From positions 34,828,501-34,892,500 of the forward strand of contig CP136894.1 in NCBI GenBank assembly GCA_034359265.1: a DNA stretch of 64,000 nucleotides. The letters are read 5' to 3'. Both the position numbers and the translations under genes were made by a program. Source of the DNA: Canna indica. Its lineage: Eukaryota > Streptophyta > Magnoliopsida > Zingiberales > Cannaceae. Shown piece by piece: positions 44,835 through 56,862 of the stretch (position 1 is the first letter of the stretch; every line of letters begins with the position of its first letter). The notes beneath the pieces were generated by a model. The model was not told where the DNA came from. It saw only the letters and a list, made by a program, of their open reading frames with translations, and ran no database searches.

Positions 44835-44986
44835 AATTTATAAATAAATTTATTTTTTTCATATATATACTAATGCATATATATAAATATTATTTTATAA
44901 AGAGATTTAAAAAAGGATATATTGGTCATTTGATATGTACTTCCCAGGACTGTAGGGACACGTAGTTGGGAAACAATGAACATAGG
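44284..44986. other. unassigned insert with AT microsatellite
   Basis: From 44370 to 44580 the word ACTTCCTG/CAGGAAGT recurs in both directions (GAAGTTGTACTTCCCAGGAAG, GCAGGAAGTACAACTTCC), and TACTTCCCAGGA recurs at 44939, so this may be a MITE with inverted ends of about 44370-44965. Its middle is AT-rich with a TA microsatellite at 44785-44835. No target duplication was settled. Confidence 0.4.
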
Positions 44987-45665
44987 TGTTGGCTTAGGTT
45001 TTCAACCTTGGTCTTAATCTCAGTTTTGCTGATAACAAATATAGAACTAATGTTTCAATGAGAAAATCTTTCAGGTTCCATATCAGCTAGCGCACGACGT
45101 CCGCGATCAAAAAAATCAGAGAAATCGGAAAATCGGAAGGACGTTGGTCGACGCGCTCGAATTCTTCAAGAAGTTAGAGTTTAGATTTAGGGTGTCTAGA
45201 TATGTTGTATATCCTCTTTATGATGCATAAGAACCCTAAAACCAAACCCGAAACCCAAAACATGAAAACTCGAAAATCGCCCTGAATTCACCAAGCCTAG
45301 GGAGCTTCTTGGAGGGCTATATGCCCTAGACTTTTTCTTGACATAAAAATTGGCGGTAATTGTTCCTTGGGTTAAAACTAGATAACGAGGTATTTTTAAG
45401 GATTTTTCGGAAGCCTTTAGCATACCCTTATTTGGCCCGAAAAATTAGAAAAGTTTTATTTTCTGAAAATTTGTATTAGACCCCAAAAATTAGATTTTGA
45501 TTCTTAAGATTTTTGATTTTTTAGATATTTTTATTGAATCCAAATGGGGGGTAATCCTTATATAACATTTATGTTTTAAAGTTAATAAATATTATATAAG
45601 TAGACTTAGCGAAGACGGAACCAGAAAATGAACCAAGCAAAGAAAACTGCCCTGCTGCCCTACCC

Positions 45666-45925
45666 ATATGCGATTGACCGACCGAAGGAGAAGACGGTTC
45701 AGTCGACCACTCGGTCGGCTGAACGTTGCCATAATCTGGCAGTAGCTCATTCGGTCGACCGGATTGAGGATCGCTAAGTCGCGATCTAGCGGTAGCAGCT
45801 TCGATCGACCGATTGGTCGACCGAATTTGGGATCACTAATCTCGCGACAGTCGGTCGACCGATTGGCACGATTAACCCATAGAAAGCTCGACGATCGATC
45901 GATCGATCGACTGACGATCGATCGG
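45666..45925 (+). promoter_or_regulatory. TCGA/CGATCG palindrome array upstream of the LTR TATA box
   Basis: About a dozen overlapping palindromes (GGTCGACC, TCGACCGA, CGATCGATCG) are packed in 260 bp that end about 55 bp before TATAAATA. Equivalent arrays are at 51281-51556 and, inverted, at 28446-28655. Function as an upstream promoter element is an inference from position. Confidence 0.5.
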
Positions 45926-45979
45926 GCATCTGCAACGGTAAAAAATATACCCTTTGATGCCCTATTTCAGTTGGGGGGT

Positions 45980-45987
45980 TATAAATA
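45980..45987 (+). promoter_or_regulatory. TATA box of the 5' LTR
   Basis: TATAAATA in the context GGGGTTATAAATACCCAAACCC. The same context is found at 51604-51611 and, inverted, TATTTATA at 28384-28391. It marks the U3/R promoter region. Confidence 0.7.
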
Positions 45988-46747
45988 CCCAAACCCAGCC
46001 TTCCTTAAACACTTTTTGATCACTCTAAAAACTTCATTCAACCATCCTTGATCAATCCCAAAGCTTTCATTGAGCGATTTTAAAGAAAACCATAGCTATG
46101 ATATCTCATCCTTTGATCGAGCTTTGACTTCATTGATTCACCATCAAAGGCATGAAGAGGAAGCTAGAAAATATTATTTGGAGCTAAGTATTATATTGAT
46201 TGATTTATTGCTCCATTTGGTGTTGTGTTTTCTTGTTTATTTACTTGTATTTGAGATTGTACGAAGACCGGGTGTTAGGTCTTGTTGTGTGATTGGTATC
46301 CTCGGCGTAGAATGAGTAAAGCCACTTGTGTAAACGTAGTTTACTAGGATTAGTCGAGTTGTCCTTAGGGTTGAGGTGGAAGAGTGCTCTCGGTAAGAAG
46401 ACGGAGACTTCCGGGTGTGGAAGTGCCTTAGGTCGAGAGTGCAACTCTTCGAGTCAAAGTCCTCATTGTAAGGGAAACAAGATTTAATCTAGTAAACTAA
46501 GTTTGAAAATCCTAAGCGGGATGCTTAGGTAGTGGAGTAGGCATTGGGGCCGAACCACTATAAATTTGTGTGTTAGCATTATTATCTATTATTGTATGTT
46601 CTTAATTAGTTTATTTTGCTTCCACATTTAATCATAAAGTTGCAACTTGCCTAAATGATTTGAGAAACGATTAAAATTGGAATTAGGCGAAAGATTTAGA
46701 TAACACACTATTCACCCCCCCTCTAGTGTGCCATTTTATACAACAAT

Positions 46748-46759
46748 TGGTATCAGAGC
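46748..46759 (+). other. primer binding site of the gag-only copia element
   Basis: TGGTATCAGAGC two bases after the LTR end, complementary to initiator tRNA-Met. Confidence 0.88.
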
Positions 46760-46813
46760 AGGTCGTTGTCTGAGATTTCACCATCTCTTCTACACTTTCT
46801 CTCGATCTGGAAA

Positions 46814-48213
46814 ATGGCACCAGAGTCGGTAGCTTCTTCACCTCCTAGGTTCGATGAGTCAAATTTTGGTCTTTGGAAGTCTAGGATGTACACCTTCTTA
46901 AAGACTCAAGGTTTGGGTGTTTTCAATGTGGTACAAATTAGATATAGTGAACCTAAGGAAGACATGAATGCATGGACCCAAGAACAAATTAGCATGTTTG
47001 AGTTAAATGCTAAAGCTACAAATTGCATATTTTGTTCTTTGGAAAATAATGTACTTGAGAAAATCATGCATTGTACCTCCGCATTCGATATTTGGGCTAC
47101 CTTAAATATGCTTTATAATTATGCAAAAACCGAAGAGCTCAATATGTTTGATGAGGGGAGTGATGACAATTGTCATCCACCCAATACTAATATGGTTTTT
47201 GAAGCCCATAGTGCCTCTAGTCATAGGAGCACTAAAAGTCGGAAAAGGAAGGTGATTTGCCATGTGTGCAAAGAAAAATGGCATGTGATGAAAAATTGTC
47301 CTTCCATGAAGAACAAGGCAAAGAAGAGGTCAAACGCTTCCACATCATCATCTTACTCAAGTGAAGCATCCTCTTACCATGACGATGAAGCCATCTCAAA
47401 AGAATGCCTCATGAATGATAACAAAGAGGTACACTCCTCTCCTTCTAGTCATGTTAATAATAATGAAAGTATTAACTCATCTAGTTCTCATGATTTTGAT
47501 GAATTGATGGATGAGTATAAAATCATGTATACCTTGATGGTTAAAAAGGATAAAGAAAACAAAAAATTAAAGAAGGAAAACTTGACTCTTAGCTCTCATT
47601 TACATGATGCTAAACTAGAAAATGAGAAGCTAAAAGTTCGTATTTCAAATTCATGCCATGATGCTTTAAGTATTAGCACTAAGGATTTAATAACAAAAAA
47701 TGACATCTTAAAGAATGAAAATAGCATGTTGAAAACTCAATTGCATGCTATTCATAAAACCATGAACGACTTGAAAAATGAGGTTGTTTTTCTAAATAAG
47801 AAAGTTAATAATCTATCTAGTAATTCATCCTCTAAGAATTTTAGAAATACAAATGTTTCTTTCAAGAATGCTTATGCACATCATGCTTCTCATATCAAGA
47901 ATTCTAATATTAAACCCCATGTTCAAAAGAAAATTATTTCCTTTAAGAATGCTCATGCTTAGCATAGTTCACATGTCAAGCATTCTAATGATAAACCTCA
48001 TGTCCATAATAAAAATGAAAAGAAAAGATTTAATGGATATTATTTTTGTTGTGGTGTCTACGGGCATGCCATTTATGATTGCGCTTTCAAGATGAATTCA
48101 AGTGTAGCAAAGACACTTTGGGTTCCCAAGCCCTTTAACCCCCAAGGACCCAAAGCCATTTGGGTACCAAAAGTCTCATCTTCTTTTGTAGGGGGAACTT
48201 CCACACAAGGGTA
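46814..48213 (+). CDS. gag of the non-autonomous copia element (coiled coil, zinc knuckles)
   Basis: The first 383 codons are open (to the TAG at 47960-47962); the ATG at 46814 (MAPESVASSPPRFDESNFGL) is preferred to an upstream ATG at 46766 because copia gag usually starts just before the FDG/FDESNF block. Parts in order: UBN2-type capsid (WKSRMYTFLKTQG, LNAKATNCIFCSL, SAFDIWATL), shortened after NMLYNYAKTEEL; a basic stretch with zinc knuckle CHVCKEKWHVMKNC; a Ser-rich linker; a long coiled coil (KKDKENKKLKKENLTL, LENEKLKVRI, VVFLNKKVNNL). After one TAG the same frame goes on to a second knuckle-like motif (FCCGVYGHAIYDC, first Cys lost) and LWVPKPFNPQGPKAIWVPKV, which in SIRE-like elements leads into pol. 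Here it ends at a stop. Packaging in trans is likely. Confidence 0.8.
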
Positions 48214-50583
48214 AAGAGAAATGAACTATTGAAGTTGACCTTGGATAAAAACGAGAAATCTCCAAGAGGTTGCAACTTCAAGCTATCATGATGCCATATA
48301 TATGAAAATTGACATCAAAGACTTTGGTATCATCTCCTATACTCACTTGCTTAAATTATAGTTGGAGTTTTGATATATGCTTAATGTTAGTAGATTTTCT
48401 GCTCTTGATAAGTTTTAAAAATGCTTTTTGAATTTTGATTTTCGATCTCTTTGGAGACCTATATAGCTTGTAATGGGCTCATGCGATCTTGCAGTTCTAA
48501 ATCGTAGGCTCATTGTGGGCTTTCGGTTTTCAACCAATAGGAAGGGTTGGAGATCTTATGTTTTAAAATTTCATATTTTGAGATCTCTCGATTCGTTTTA
48601 GTTTCATGTCGATTTTACTTAAAACGAATTTTTCACTATCTAGCTTAGGTTGAAATTCTCAAATGAAATTTTTTATTTCTCCTTTGCTATTTAGTATGCT
48701 AACTTGCTAGTTATTATATCATTGTGCTACTAATGATTTTGGCTTGCAGGTTAACATTTATGAAAATGGAAGGTTAATAATTAGGAGAAAAAGGATAAGT
48801 TTGGCAAAATTCTCATGAAAGAGGTATGTATTTGAATTTCGTAAAATCTTAGCATAATACCTCAATATTCACGTTTTATTGGTGTCTCTATACTCATGAT
48901 TAGAATTACATGATAAATCTTTGAACTCTCATGAGTAGGAAGAATTTTAGTACTTAAGCAAATTTTATTGAATAAAACTTGCTCTAGGTTAATATTCACT
49001 ATTAGAGACATTCCTTTTATGTCCAAACTAGTTAAACATGTTTAGAGATCTTATTCCTCAAATATTTCATATCTTAATCTTTGATTCATTTTGATATCAT
49101 GATAACTCTTTTAAAATGAATCTCTACTATCTAGCATAGGGTAAGATTTTTTAAATGAAACTATGCATTAAACCTTTGCTATTTAGTAAGTTAGCTTGCT
49201 AGTTGGTATATTATTTCATTATGATACTAATGAAGCCTACTTGCAAGTTGAGAAAGTGGTAAAATTTGGAAGGCTAAAGGAAAATGGAAATAAAGTGCTC
49301 ATGAATGCTTTTGCATGATAATTGATTGAAATATCATGAGTAGTTAAAATTTTGATACTTAGACAATTTCATGAAATCTTGTTTGAATGAAATATGCCCT
49401 AGGTAGAATGTCATCTTAGAGACTTCATTTTAAGTTGAAACTTGATAAGCATGTTTGAGTTCACTCATGCTTTACATCCATGAGATTAAAATTGAAAAAT
49501 CATATGTAAATGGATAAATTGATAACAAGTTCACTTTAGGAGACCTAAAGTTGAGTAGAGTTGACCTAAGTCAACAAATTGACTTAGAAACTTCATTTTA
49601 GGTCCAGACCTCACAAACATGTTTAGATTTACTCACGTTAGGTGTACATATGCTTAAATTTGAAAAACCATAAGTAAAGGTTAAAATTTGATCTTAGCAA
49701 TTTCATGTTATCATGCTTACTTTTGAATGAAATCGTGCTAAGGTAAAATTTTGACCAAATGACATCATTTTTATTTCAGACTTGATAAACATGCTTTAAA
49801 TGATGATATCTTAATATCTGAAAAGTTTGAATGAAAACTGAAAACTTTTGAAAAATTCTAATTATTTACGAAAAAGCCACTAGAACTCAATGAATTTTAG
49901 AAAAATGCAGAAAAATAAATTTTTGTTGATTCCTGAATCTGCATCTTCCTTGAAAAATCTAGTTTATGGCATAAAAAATTTCAAAAATCTTGAGTATGAA
50001 TGTGATTTGATTTGGATTTTTGAAATTGAATTTCAAAACTTTAAAGTATCGTTCTTTTCAAATGCTCATTTCTCGATACTTTGGATTTTTGTCGAAATCT
50101 TTGAATGAGACTTCAAGTATGATGTTAGATTCATGTTTTTAGTATCGTTCTCATTTTGACTCGTGAAAAATCATTTCTAAAATGATTTTTGATATGTTCA
50201 CCGATACATGGAAATATCATTACTTGAGCTTTATGCATGATTTCTAGACTTAGAATGTATTTATCATTTAATGCTATCATGTATGACTTAGTCTCATATT
50301 AGATATTTGATTTTTCATCCCTTGAGTTGTGATCTTCATGCTTCAAGAAAACTAGTTTTAGAGTCTCAACTTTGACTATAGGTTAACTTTTCTTACCCTT
50401 TACGATTGATGTCAAAAGGGGGAGAAAAATATAGGTAAAGGGGAAGAAAATATAGGAAAACCATGCATATAGATAGGAGGAGTTTATTTCCATAGATATG
50501 CATGTTGATAGGGAGAGAAATCCCTTAGTTGATATCCCTTGTGCTTTAATATATATATTTTCTTAAGGATGTTTGTCATCATC
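48214..50583 (+). repeat. non-coding interior with degenerate tandem repeats
   Basis: No pol coding is seen in any frame. Instead, units of roughly 150-450 bp recur, each with a block like TGAAAT(C)TTGC-CTAGGT, TTAGAGACTTCATTTTA and TAAACATGTTTAGA (about 48965-49045, 49375-49470, 49555-49640, 49725-49800). A longer block with CTTTGCTATTTAGTA and AGCTTGCTAGTT recurs at about 48683 and 49175. From 50405 to 50595 there are several polypurine runs such as AAAAGGGGGAGAAAAATATAGG. Confidence 0.65.
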
Positions 50584-50596
50584 AAAAAGGGGGAGA
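50584..50596 (+). other. polypurine tract of the gag-only copia element
   Basis: AAAAAGGGGGAGA sits one base before the 3' LTR start. Similar runs at about 50408 and 50436 look like spare or duplicated tracts. Confidence 0.75.
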
Positions 50597-50597
50597 T

Positions 50598-53500
50598 TGG
50601 TGGCTTAAGGTTTTCAACATTGGTCTTAATCTCGGTTTTGATGATAACAAACATGAAACTAATATTTCATTGAGAAAATTTTCCGGGTTCCATATCGGCT
50701 AGCGCACGACGTATGCGATTGAAAAAATTAGAGAAATCAAAAAATCGGAAGGACGTTGGTCGACGCGCTCGAATTCTTCAAGAAGTTAGAGTTTAGGTTT
50801 AGGGTGTCTAGATATGTTGCATAAGAACCCTAAAACCAAACCCGATACCCAAAACATGAAAACTCGGAAATCGCCCTAAATTCACCAAGCCTAGGGAGCT
50901 CCTTGGAGGGCTATATGCCCTAGACTTTTTCTTGACATAAAAATTAGCGGTAATTGTTCCTTGGGTCAAAACTAGATAACGAGGTATTTTAAAGGATTTT
51001 TCGGAAGCCTTTAACATACCCTTATTTAACCTGAAAAATTAGAAAAGTTTCGTTTTATGAAAATTTGTACTAGACCCCAAAAACTAGATTTTGATTCTTA
51101 AGGTTTTTGATTTTTTAGATATTTTTATTGAATCCAAATGGGGGTAATCCTTATATAACATTTATGTTTTAAAGTTACTGACTTAAAGTTAATAAATATT
51201 ATATAAGTAGACTTAGCGAAGACGGAACTAGAAAATGAACCAAGCAATGAAAACTGCCATGCTGCTCTGCCCAGATTCGGTCGACTGATGGAAGGAGAAG
51301 GCAGTTCGATTGACCGAATGTTGCCAAAATCTGGCAGTAGCTCATTCGGTCGACCGATCGATCGTTCGAATTGAGGATCGTTGAGTCGCGATCTAGCGAT
51401 AGCAGCTTTGGTCGACCGATTGGTCGACCAGATTTGGGATCGCTAATCTCGCGATAATCTATCGACCCGTCGGTTGACCGAATGGCGCGATTAACCCATA
51501 GAAAGCTGGACGGTCGATCGATCGGTCGATCGACCGAACCATCGACCGAGCATCTGCAACGGTAAAAAATATACCCGTTGATGCCCTTTTTTTGCTGGGG
51601 GGTTATAAATACCCAAACCCAGCCTTCCTTAAACACTTTTTGATCACTCTAAAAACTTCATTGAGCCATCCTTGATCAATCCCAAAGCTTTCATTGAGCG
51701 ATTTTAAAGCAAATCCAAGCTTTGATATCTCATCCTTTGATCGAGCTTTGACTTCATTGATTCACCACCAAAGGCATCAAGAGGAAGCTAGGAAATATTG
51801 TTTGGAGCAAAGTATTTTTGTAAGACCCGGAAAAGTTTCCTAATATAAAAATCTATTTTGGTGCAGCGCGCTGGACCCGGGGGCAGTCGAGTCGAGCCTC
51901 AAGATCGTCTCGAGTGAAAAGGTATGATTCGGCTAATGATTCATGAAATCTATTTGGATGATTAACTTTCCTTTTATGAAATCGTATCTTAAATTAAGTT
52001 AACTCGAGTCATGTTTTGGGTTGAGTCGGAACCCAAGTCGAGTTCCGGTTTAGTCGAGTTCCGGGTATGATTTAAGTGAGTATTGAGGCCATCTTTGGAA
52101 AGATGGAGGAGGGAATAAAACCCTCTTATTGCAGCCGTGCGACACACCCTTTGAGTCTCACAAGGCCACCTAGGGAGAAGAGGAGAAGAAGCAAGGAGGA
52201 GGCTTGGGGCTTGGATCGATCCGGGATTCGCGTCACCGCTGGAAAAATTTCAAGTCGTCGTCACCCGATCCTTGTTTCTCCGCAATCTAGGTGAGTGGTT
52301 ATGTTTTTGAAGCTTGGGGGAGGCGGGTGGCCGAACCCTAGATGAAATAGGTTGAGTTCTTGCGATTCTTCCGACGAATCTTGATTTCCAACGACGTGTG
52401 TTCACTGTTTATGAAGTTTCTTGTCGTATCTCACTATTTTCTTCGTCGTTTTGCATGTTCTTGGGGCTGCCGAGTCATGGGAAAAGTGGGAAAGGTCATG
52501 CCGAAATTTTCCCCGATTCCCTTGACAGCAAGAAGGCCCTTAGATGACCTTATATCACTGTTGATGTAGTTCCCTTTGTACATCTTGTGTATTATGAAGT
52601 ATGCCCTCCTTAGAAGTCCCTTGAAGTGATCTAACAACTCTACAACTCATGAAGAGGGTTCGGCCAAGGGTGAGGGGAAAGTAAATTAGTTCATTGGTAT
52701 TTAAGTTATTTGTGGAATTGAAGAGGTAAAGGTATAGCTAGAGTCTCCTCCCTCATTCCTACCACAAGGGCCATGGCCGAGCAAGGTCTTCCTTGCTCAT
52801 GGTTCGGCCAAGGTTAGGGAGAGGAGGAGAGATTAGCTTTAGATGGAAATTGCATGATTATAAGGATCATACATAGAGATATGACAATACTTAGGAAGAA
52901 CACCAAATTTAGTAAGTAGCTTGATAAATTTTGAATTGTAGAAATGCTAGTTTTATAACCATTCATAGCATTAGATCCTTAAACTTTGGATGTTGACATT
53001 GTTACCATGTTTTGTATTTCATACATGTTATTTAAATTCATTACTACCTTGCCATGCTAGATAGTTGTTCCTTTTTGTGCTAATATTCCTAAGGTAGTAT
53101 AAAAATTGTTATGTATATACATTGTGGTCATATATGATGAAGGTTGCCATATTTGAATATTTTCCTTTGGATTATTCATGCTGCCCTAAATGTTCTTGGG
53201 TGGTATTCCAAGGTCGACACATGGAAATTCTCACCCAAGGCAGTGTACAAGGATAGGTAACATGTAAGGCGTCACTAGACGTTCATAGCACATATATGGA
53301 AACTTAGTTAGGAGACGATAACACTTCTATGACTCCTTGTATACTTTTGAAAACTTAGAACTCGTAGGTGTTCATATATTGAAAGGGTAGCATAAATTAT
53401 TGACCTGGTAGCCGGACTTAGGCCAGATACGGGCAAAGGCCCGAAGTGTTTATATATGGAAATCCTAGGATATTGATTGTGTGATGTGTTTGAGATGGTC

Positions 53501-54914
53501 CGCTGAGGAGCGAGGAGGTCGGAAATGACCAATGCTCAGCTCGGCTAGTATTGGGTCTAGAGGTGCGCCAGCAGGCCCGTCAGAAGCCAGACCCCAGTTG
53601 GGTGGGACTAGCTATCCTTACCCTAGACGGTGTCCGAAGACTAGTGGACCATCCTAGTCGACGGCCCGGGATTGTTTGCTTACATCTTGAGATGAGGTGG
53701 CCGATGGCCAGTATGATACTACCGGATATGGTAGGGATGGCTGTAGCCAGGATATTATTCTATGGGTAGGCCTAAGGGCTGAATGTCGAAGGCTTGATAA
53801 GCCAAGATGGCAGGTTATCATATTCAGTTGGTACAAATGGACCCATGGGGTCGGTAATCGCATTAGAAATAAACCTTACCTCCTTGTACATTTTCTTTAA
53901 TGGCTTATATGATATATGCATGGTTGAGGCTTATGTGGAGGTTCATTTGAGCCACTCACTGAGTCCCAAGTGGACTCACAGTTTATTCCTATTTTGCAGA
54001 GCATGAGCAGTAGCTTGGTATGTCGACATGGTGCAGCTGGTGGGCGGGAGGTGGTGCCATATCTCGTAGCGGCGTCCATGAGTCATAGACCAGTGTCTAG
54101 TAGTTGTTTTTTTTATTTTTTGCACTGACAAGTTGTATTTGGAAAGAGTTTGTAAAAGTTGATACTTGAGACGTTCAGTTATTCGGATGTTGGTTTTCTT
54201 ACTTGTTTTAAAAAAATATAAAACTGTGGATTTTGAAAACTTTTAATAAAGTTGTGTTGAGATTTCCTTTATCGATACATTCTGGTTTTCTTTATGTCAA
54301 TGCAGATAGTAGGCGACAGGGTAGTATGTACGTAGGCCCTGGCCGGTCACACTACCCTCAGTTGGGATGTGACAATTTTATTGATTGATTTATTGCTCCA
54401 TTTGGTGTTGTATTTTCTTGTTTATTTACTTGTATTTGAGATTGTACGAAGATCGGGAGTTAGGTCTTGTTGTGTGAGTGGTATCCTCGGTGTAGAATGA
54501 GTAAAGCCACTTGTGTAAACGTAGTTTGCTAGGATCAGTCGAGTTGTCCTTAGGGTTGAGGTGGAAGAGTGCTATCGGTAAGAAGGCAAAGACTTCCGGG
54601 TGTGGAAGTGCCTTAGGTCGAGAGTGCGACTCTTCGAGTCAATGTTCTCATTGTAAGGGAAACAAAATTTAATCTAGTAAACTAAGTTTGGAAATCCTAA
54701 GCGGGGTGCTTAGGTAGTGGAGTAGGCATTGGGGCCGAACCACTATAAATTTGTGTGTTAGCATTGCTATCTATTGTTGTTTGTGCTTAATTAGTTTATC
54801 TTGCTTCCGCATTTAATCGTAAAATTTTAATCGATTAAAATTGGAATTAGGCAAAAGATTTAGATAACACACTTTTCACCCCCGCCCCCCTCTAGTGTGC
54901 CATTTTATACAACA
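50598..54914 (+). repeat. 3' LTR of the gag-only copia element, split by a solo gypsy LTR
   Basis: Starts TGGTGGCTTAAGG (the 5' LTR has TGTTGGCTTAGG) and ends CCATTTTATACAACA. It is interrupted between 51818 and 54380 by a solo LTR with ATTTT duplications; the two parts join as AGCAAAGTATTTTATTGATTG, matching the 5' LTR near 46184. The palindrome array is at 51281-51556 and the TATA box at 51604-51611. Confidence 0.9.
51819..54374 (+). repeat. solo gypsy-B LTR, TSD ATTTT
   Basis: A 2556-bp LTR starting TGTAAGACCCGGAAAAG and ending GTTGGGATGTGACA, flanked by ATTTT at 51814-51818 and 54375-54379. It corresponds in the opposite direction to the LTRs of gypsy B1 (for example the TGGTCATTTC..ATCGCAAGCACATC region). 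No internal domain remains. It gives the full-length LTR for this family. Confidence 0.92.
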
Positions 54915-56080
54915 ATAGGTTCACCTAGAGCATACTCTTTCCTTAACTTGACAACCTAAGGATATCAAACTATAGGGAGAAGATTCAGCATTGTAATTTT
55001 GAAATAGGGCCCGCGTACCCCTACCTTCCTCTTGATAATTCTGATTGTAATTCTCTTCTCCCTCTCCTTAAACCTCTCCTTAAACCTCTCCCCAAGGATT
55101 GTTTGGGGTCTTCTTATTTTAGTTTTGTAAAATTAGAAGTTTAGGGGCAGATTCACGACGAGCACTCTTGCTGCCCTGTTTTGGTGCGCGCACGGAGAGG
55201 AGGTTTTCGGCGCCATGTTGATGACGACTTGAACCCCGGGAAGGCACTCATGGAACGGGCAACCTACAAGATAATTTTGGGCAGCGCCTTGGCGGGACGA
55301 AGTTCCCTAAAACCCTAGGATGATGGCCTTGGTTCGCCACGTGGCTCGGGTGAAACCCTTAGAACATCCACAATCATCCTTATTTACTTTATGCTTCTAT
55401 TTATTGCTTTTGCTTCAATTGTTGATAGCTTAGATAATTATAATTGCATGAAAAAACCCTCCAATAATATTGAGTCCCAATGGCTAAGATATTAAGAATA
55501 TCGATCACGCCTTCCATCGTCATGAGGGACAAGTGTGTCTATTGTTACAACGGGTTTGTTGTGCACAAACGAGGCCTTTGTTCTAATAGACATGTTGCAC
55601 CTCATATGGCACATATCTCTTTTGTGTCTTTGCTACCAGCTTGAACATAAGTTACCTTGTTGAGCTACACTCAAGGGTGGTTGTTTTCTCTCTAGGGCAT
55701 ACGAACGATGGGTCCGACACAACTAGGGCTTCTTGGTTTGTTGTGCACACACAAGGCCATGGTTGCCCTAGAGGCAAATACATATGGAAGTCACATAGTG
55801 ATGTGATCGGTAAAGTGTTACCTAACCATGAATCAATTAGGGTTTGTCGTGTTACATGCGAGATCCGAGTAGGAGAAGTGGGATTCCATTTTCCCCTAAG
55901 GAAGTCTACCAATGAGGACTTCTCGCTTCCAAACCGGAGGGTATTATGAAACCACAAAAATTAGTGATACACGTGATTAATTAAAAGACCTCAATAAACA
56001 TGCATGTAAAATATTTGCTCATTCATGTCTTTATTTTCGTTGTAGTACATCATGTCACCTTTACTGTCGTTAGATTGCTC
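54915..56080. other. unassigned stretch before copia element 4
   Basis: A mix of AT-rich and GC-rich sequence with no recognised protein. Two 8-14 bp words repeat (TCTCCTTAAACC near 55070-55090, GTTTGTTGTGCACA near 55551 and 55737). It may hold the 5' LTR or leader of copia element 4, but it does not match that element's 3' LTR. The 102-codon frame at 55641-55949 is mirrored by one on the other strand and has no known motif. Confidence 0.3.
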
Positions 56081-56862
56081 CATCAATGAAAATAAATTAA
56101 CTAGACCAAATTACGTTGATTGGATGTGAAATTTGAGGATCGTCCTCATTTATGAGAATCTAGCTATCTCACATTCTCAATTCTCCGGGACCGATGCCAT
56201 GCCCCTTGGGGAAGGGAATTACACCGAGGAAGAGAGGACAACTTATGAGAAGCTACAAGAAATTTGGAGTGGAGATAGCACCATTGTTTGATGCACAATG
56301 CTGGCATCCATGTCCGATGAGTTGCAAAAGCAGCATGAACATTTGGATATCGAAGCTATCCTCGATCAGCTCAAGTTGTTGTATGGTGAGCATATGAGGA
56401 CAGTTTGGTACAAGCTATCTAAACAACTCTTTCGTGCCAAAATGGAGAATAACACTCTTGACCCATGTCCTCAAACTAATCAATTTAATTGATGAGTTAG
56501 AGAGGTTGGGGTTCTTTATGGATAGGGAACTAAGTCAGGACTTAGTACTCCAATCCCTCCCAAATTCATTTTCACAATTTTTTGATAATTTCCACATAAA
56601 CAAGAAGGACTTCTCGCTTCCCAAGCTCCTTTATATGCCGATGACTGTTGAGTCCCACCTTGTGAAGGGAAATGACACAATCTTGTTAGTGGGAAATGCC
56701 TCTGAGGCAAAGTTATACTCTATTAACAACAAAGTGAAAAGCAAAACTGTGAAACTCATGAGAAATATCAAGAAGAAAGGGAAAGCTGTTCCCAATAGCA
56801 CCTGCTACCATTGTGGTAAGGATGACCACTGGAAGCGCAACTGCAAGGAGTATTTTACATAG
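56081..56862 (+). pseudogene. copia element 4 gag
   Basis: The opening reads SINENKLTRPNYVDWM, then a stop where Trp or Leu is expected, then NLRIVLIYENLA, the standard start of this copia gag. MLASMSDELQKQHEHLD and ILDQLKLLYGEHMRTV follow in the frame to 56490. After a shift, DELERLGFFMDRELSQDLVL, LQSLPNSFSQFFDNFHI and the zinc knuckle CYHCGKDDHWKRNC (CX2CX4HX4C) lie in the frame 56434-56862. Stops at 56128-56130 and near 56290 plus the shift make it a pseudogene. Confidence 0.83.

Larger units (their letters stand above)
44987..46745 (+). repeat. 5' LTR of the gag-only copia element
   Basis: TGTTGGCTTAGG to CCATTTTATACAACA. It holds a palindrome array at 45666-45925, a TATA box (TATAAATA) at 45980-45987 and, downstream, the presumed transcript start. 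It matches 50598-51818 plus 54380-54914 closely, and the solo LTR at 27629-29258 more distantly. Confidence 0.92.
44987..54914 (+). mobile_element. complete non-autonomous copia-type element, gag only, TSD ATAGG
   Basis: 5' LTR 44987-46745, primer site 46748-46759, gag 46814-48213, non-coding repeats, polypurine tract at 50584-50596, 3' LTR 50598-54914 (holding a solo gypsy-B LTR). The target duplications ATAGG (44982-44986 and 54915-54919) are identical. The LTRs are 1759 bp and, after removing the insertion, 1756 bp. There is no protease, integrase, reverse transcriptase or RNase H, so it must be mobilised by a partner; the gag style and the copia remnant at 22901-25268 point to the SIRE/Maximus lineage. 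Confidence 0.92.

Noticed and set aside
55641..55949. 102-codon frame as a gene
   Set aside because: An equal frame exists on the opposite strand, no motif is seen and the stretch adjoins decayed copia DNA.
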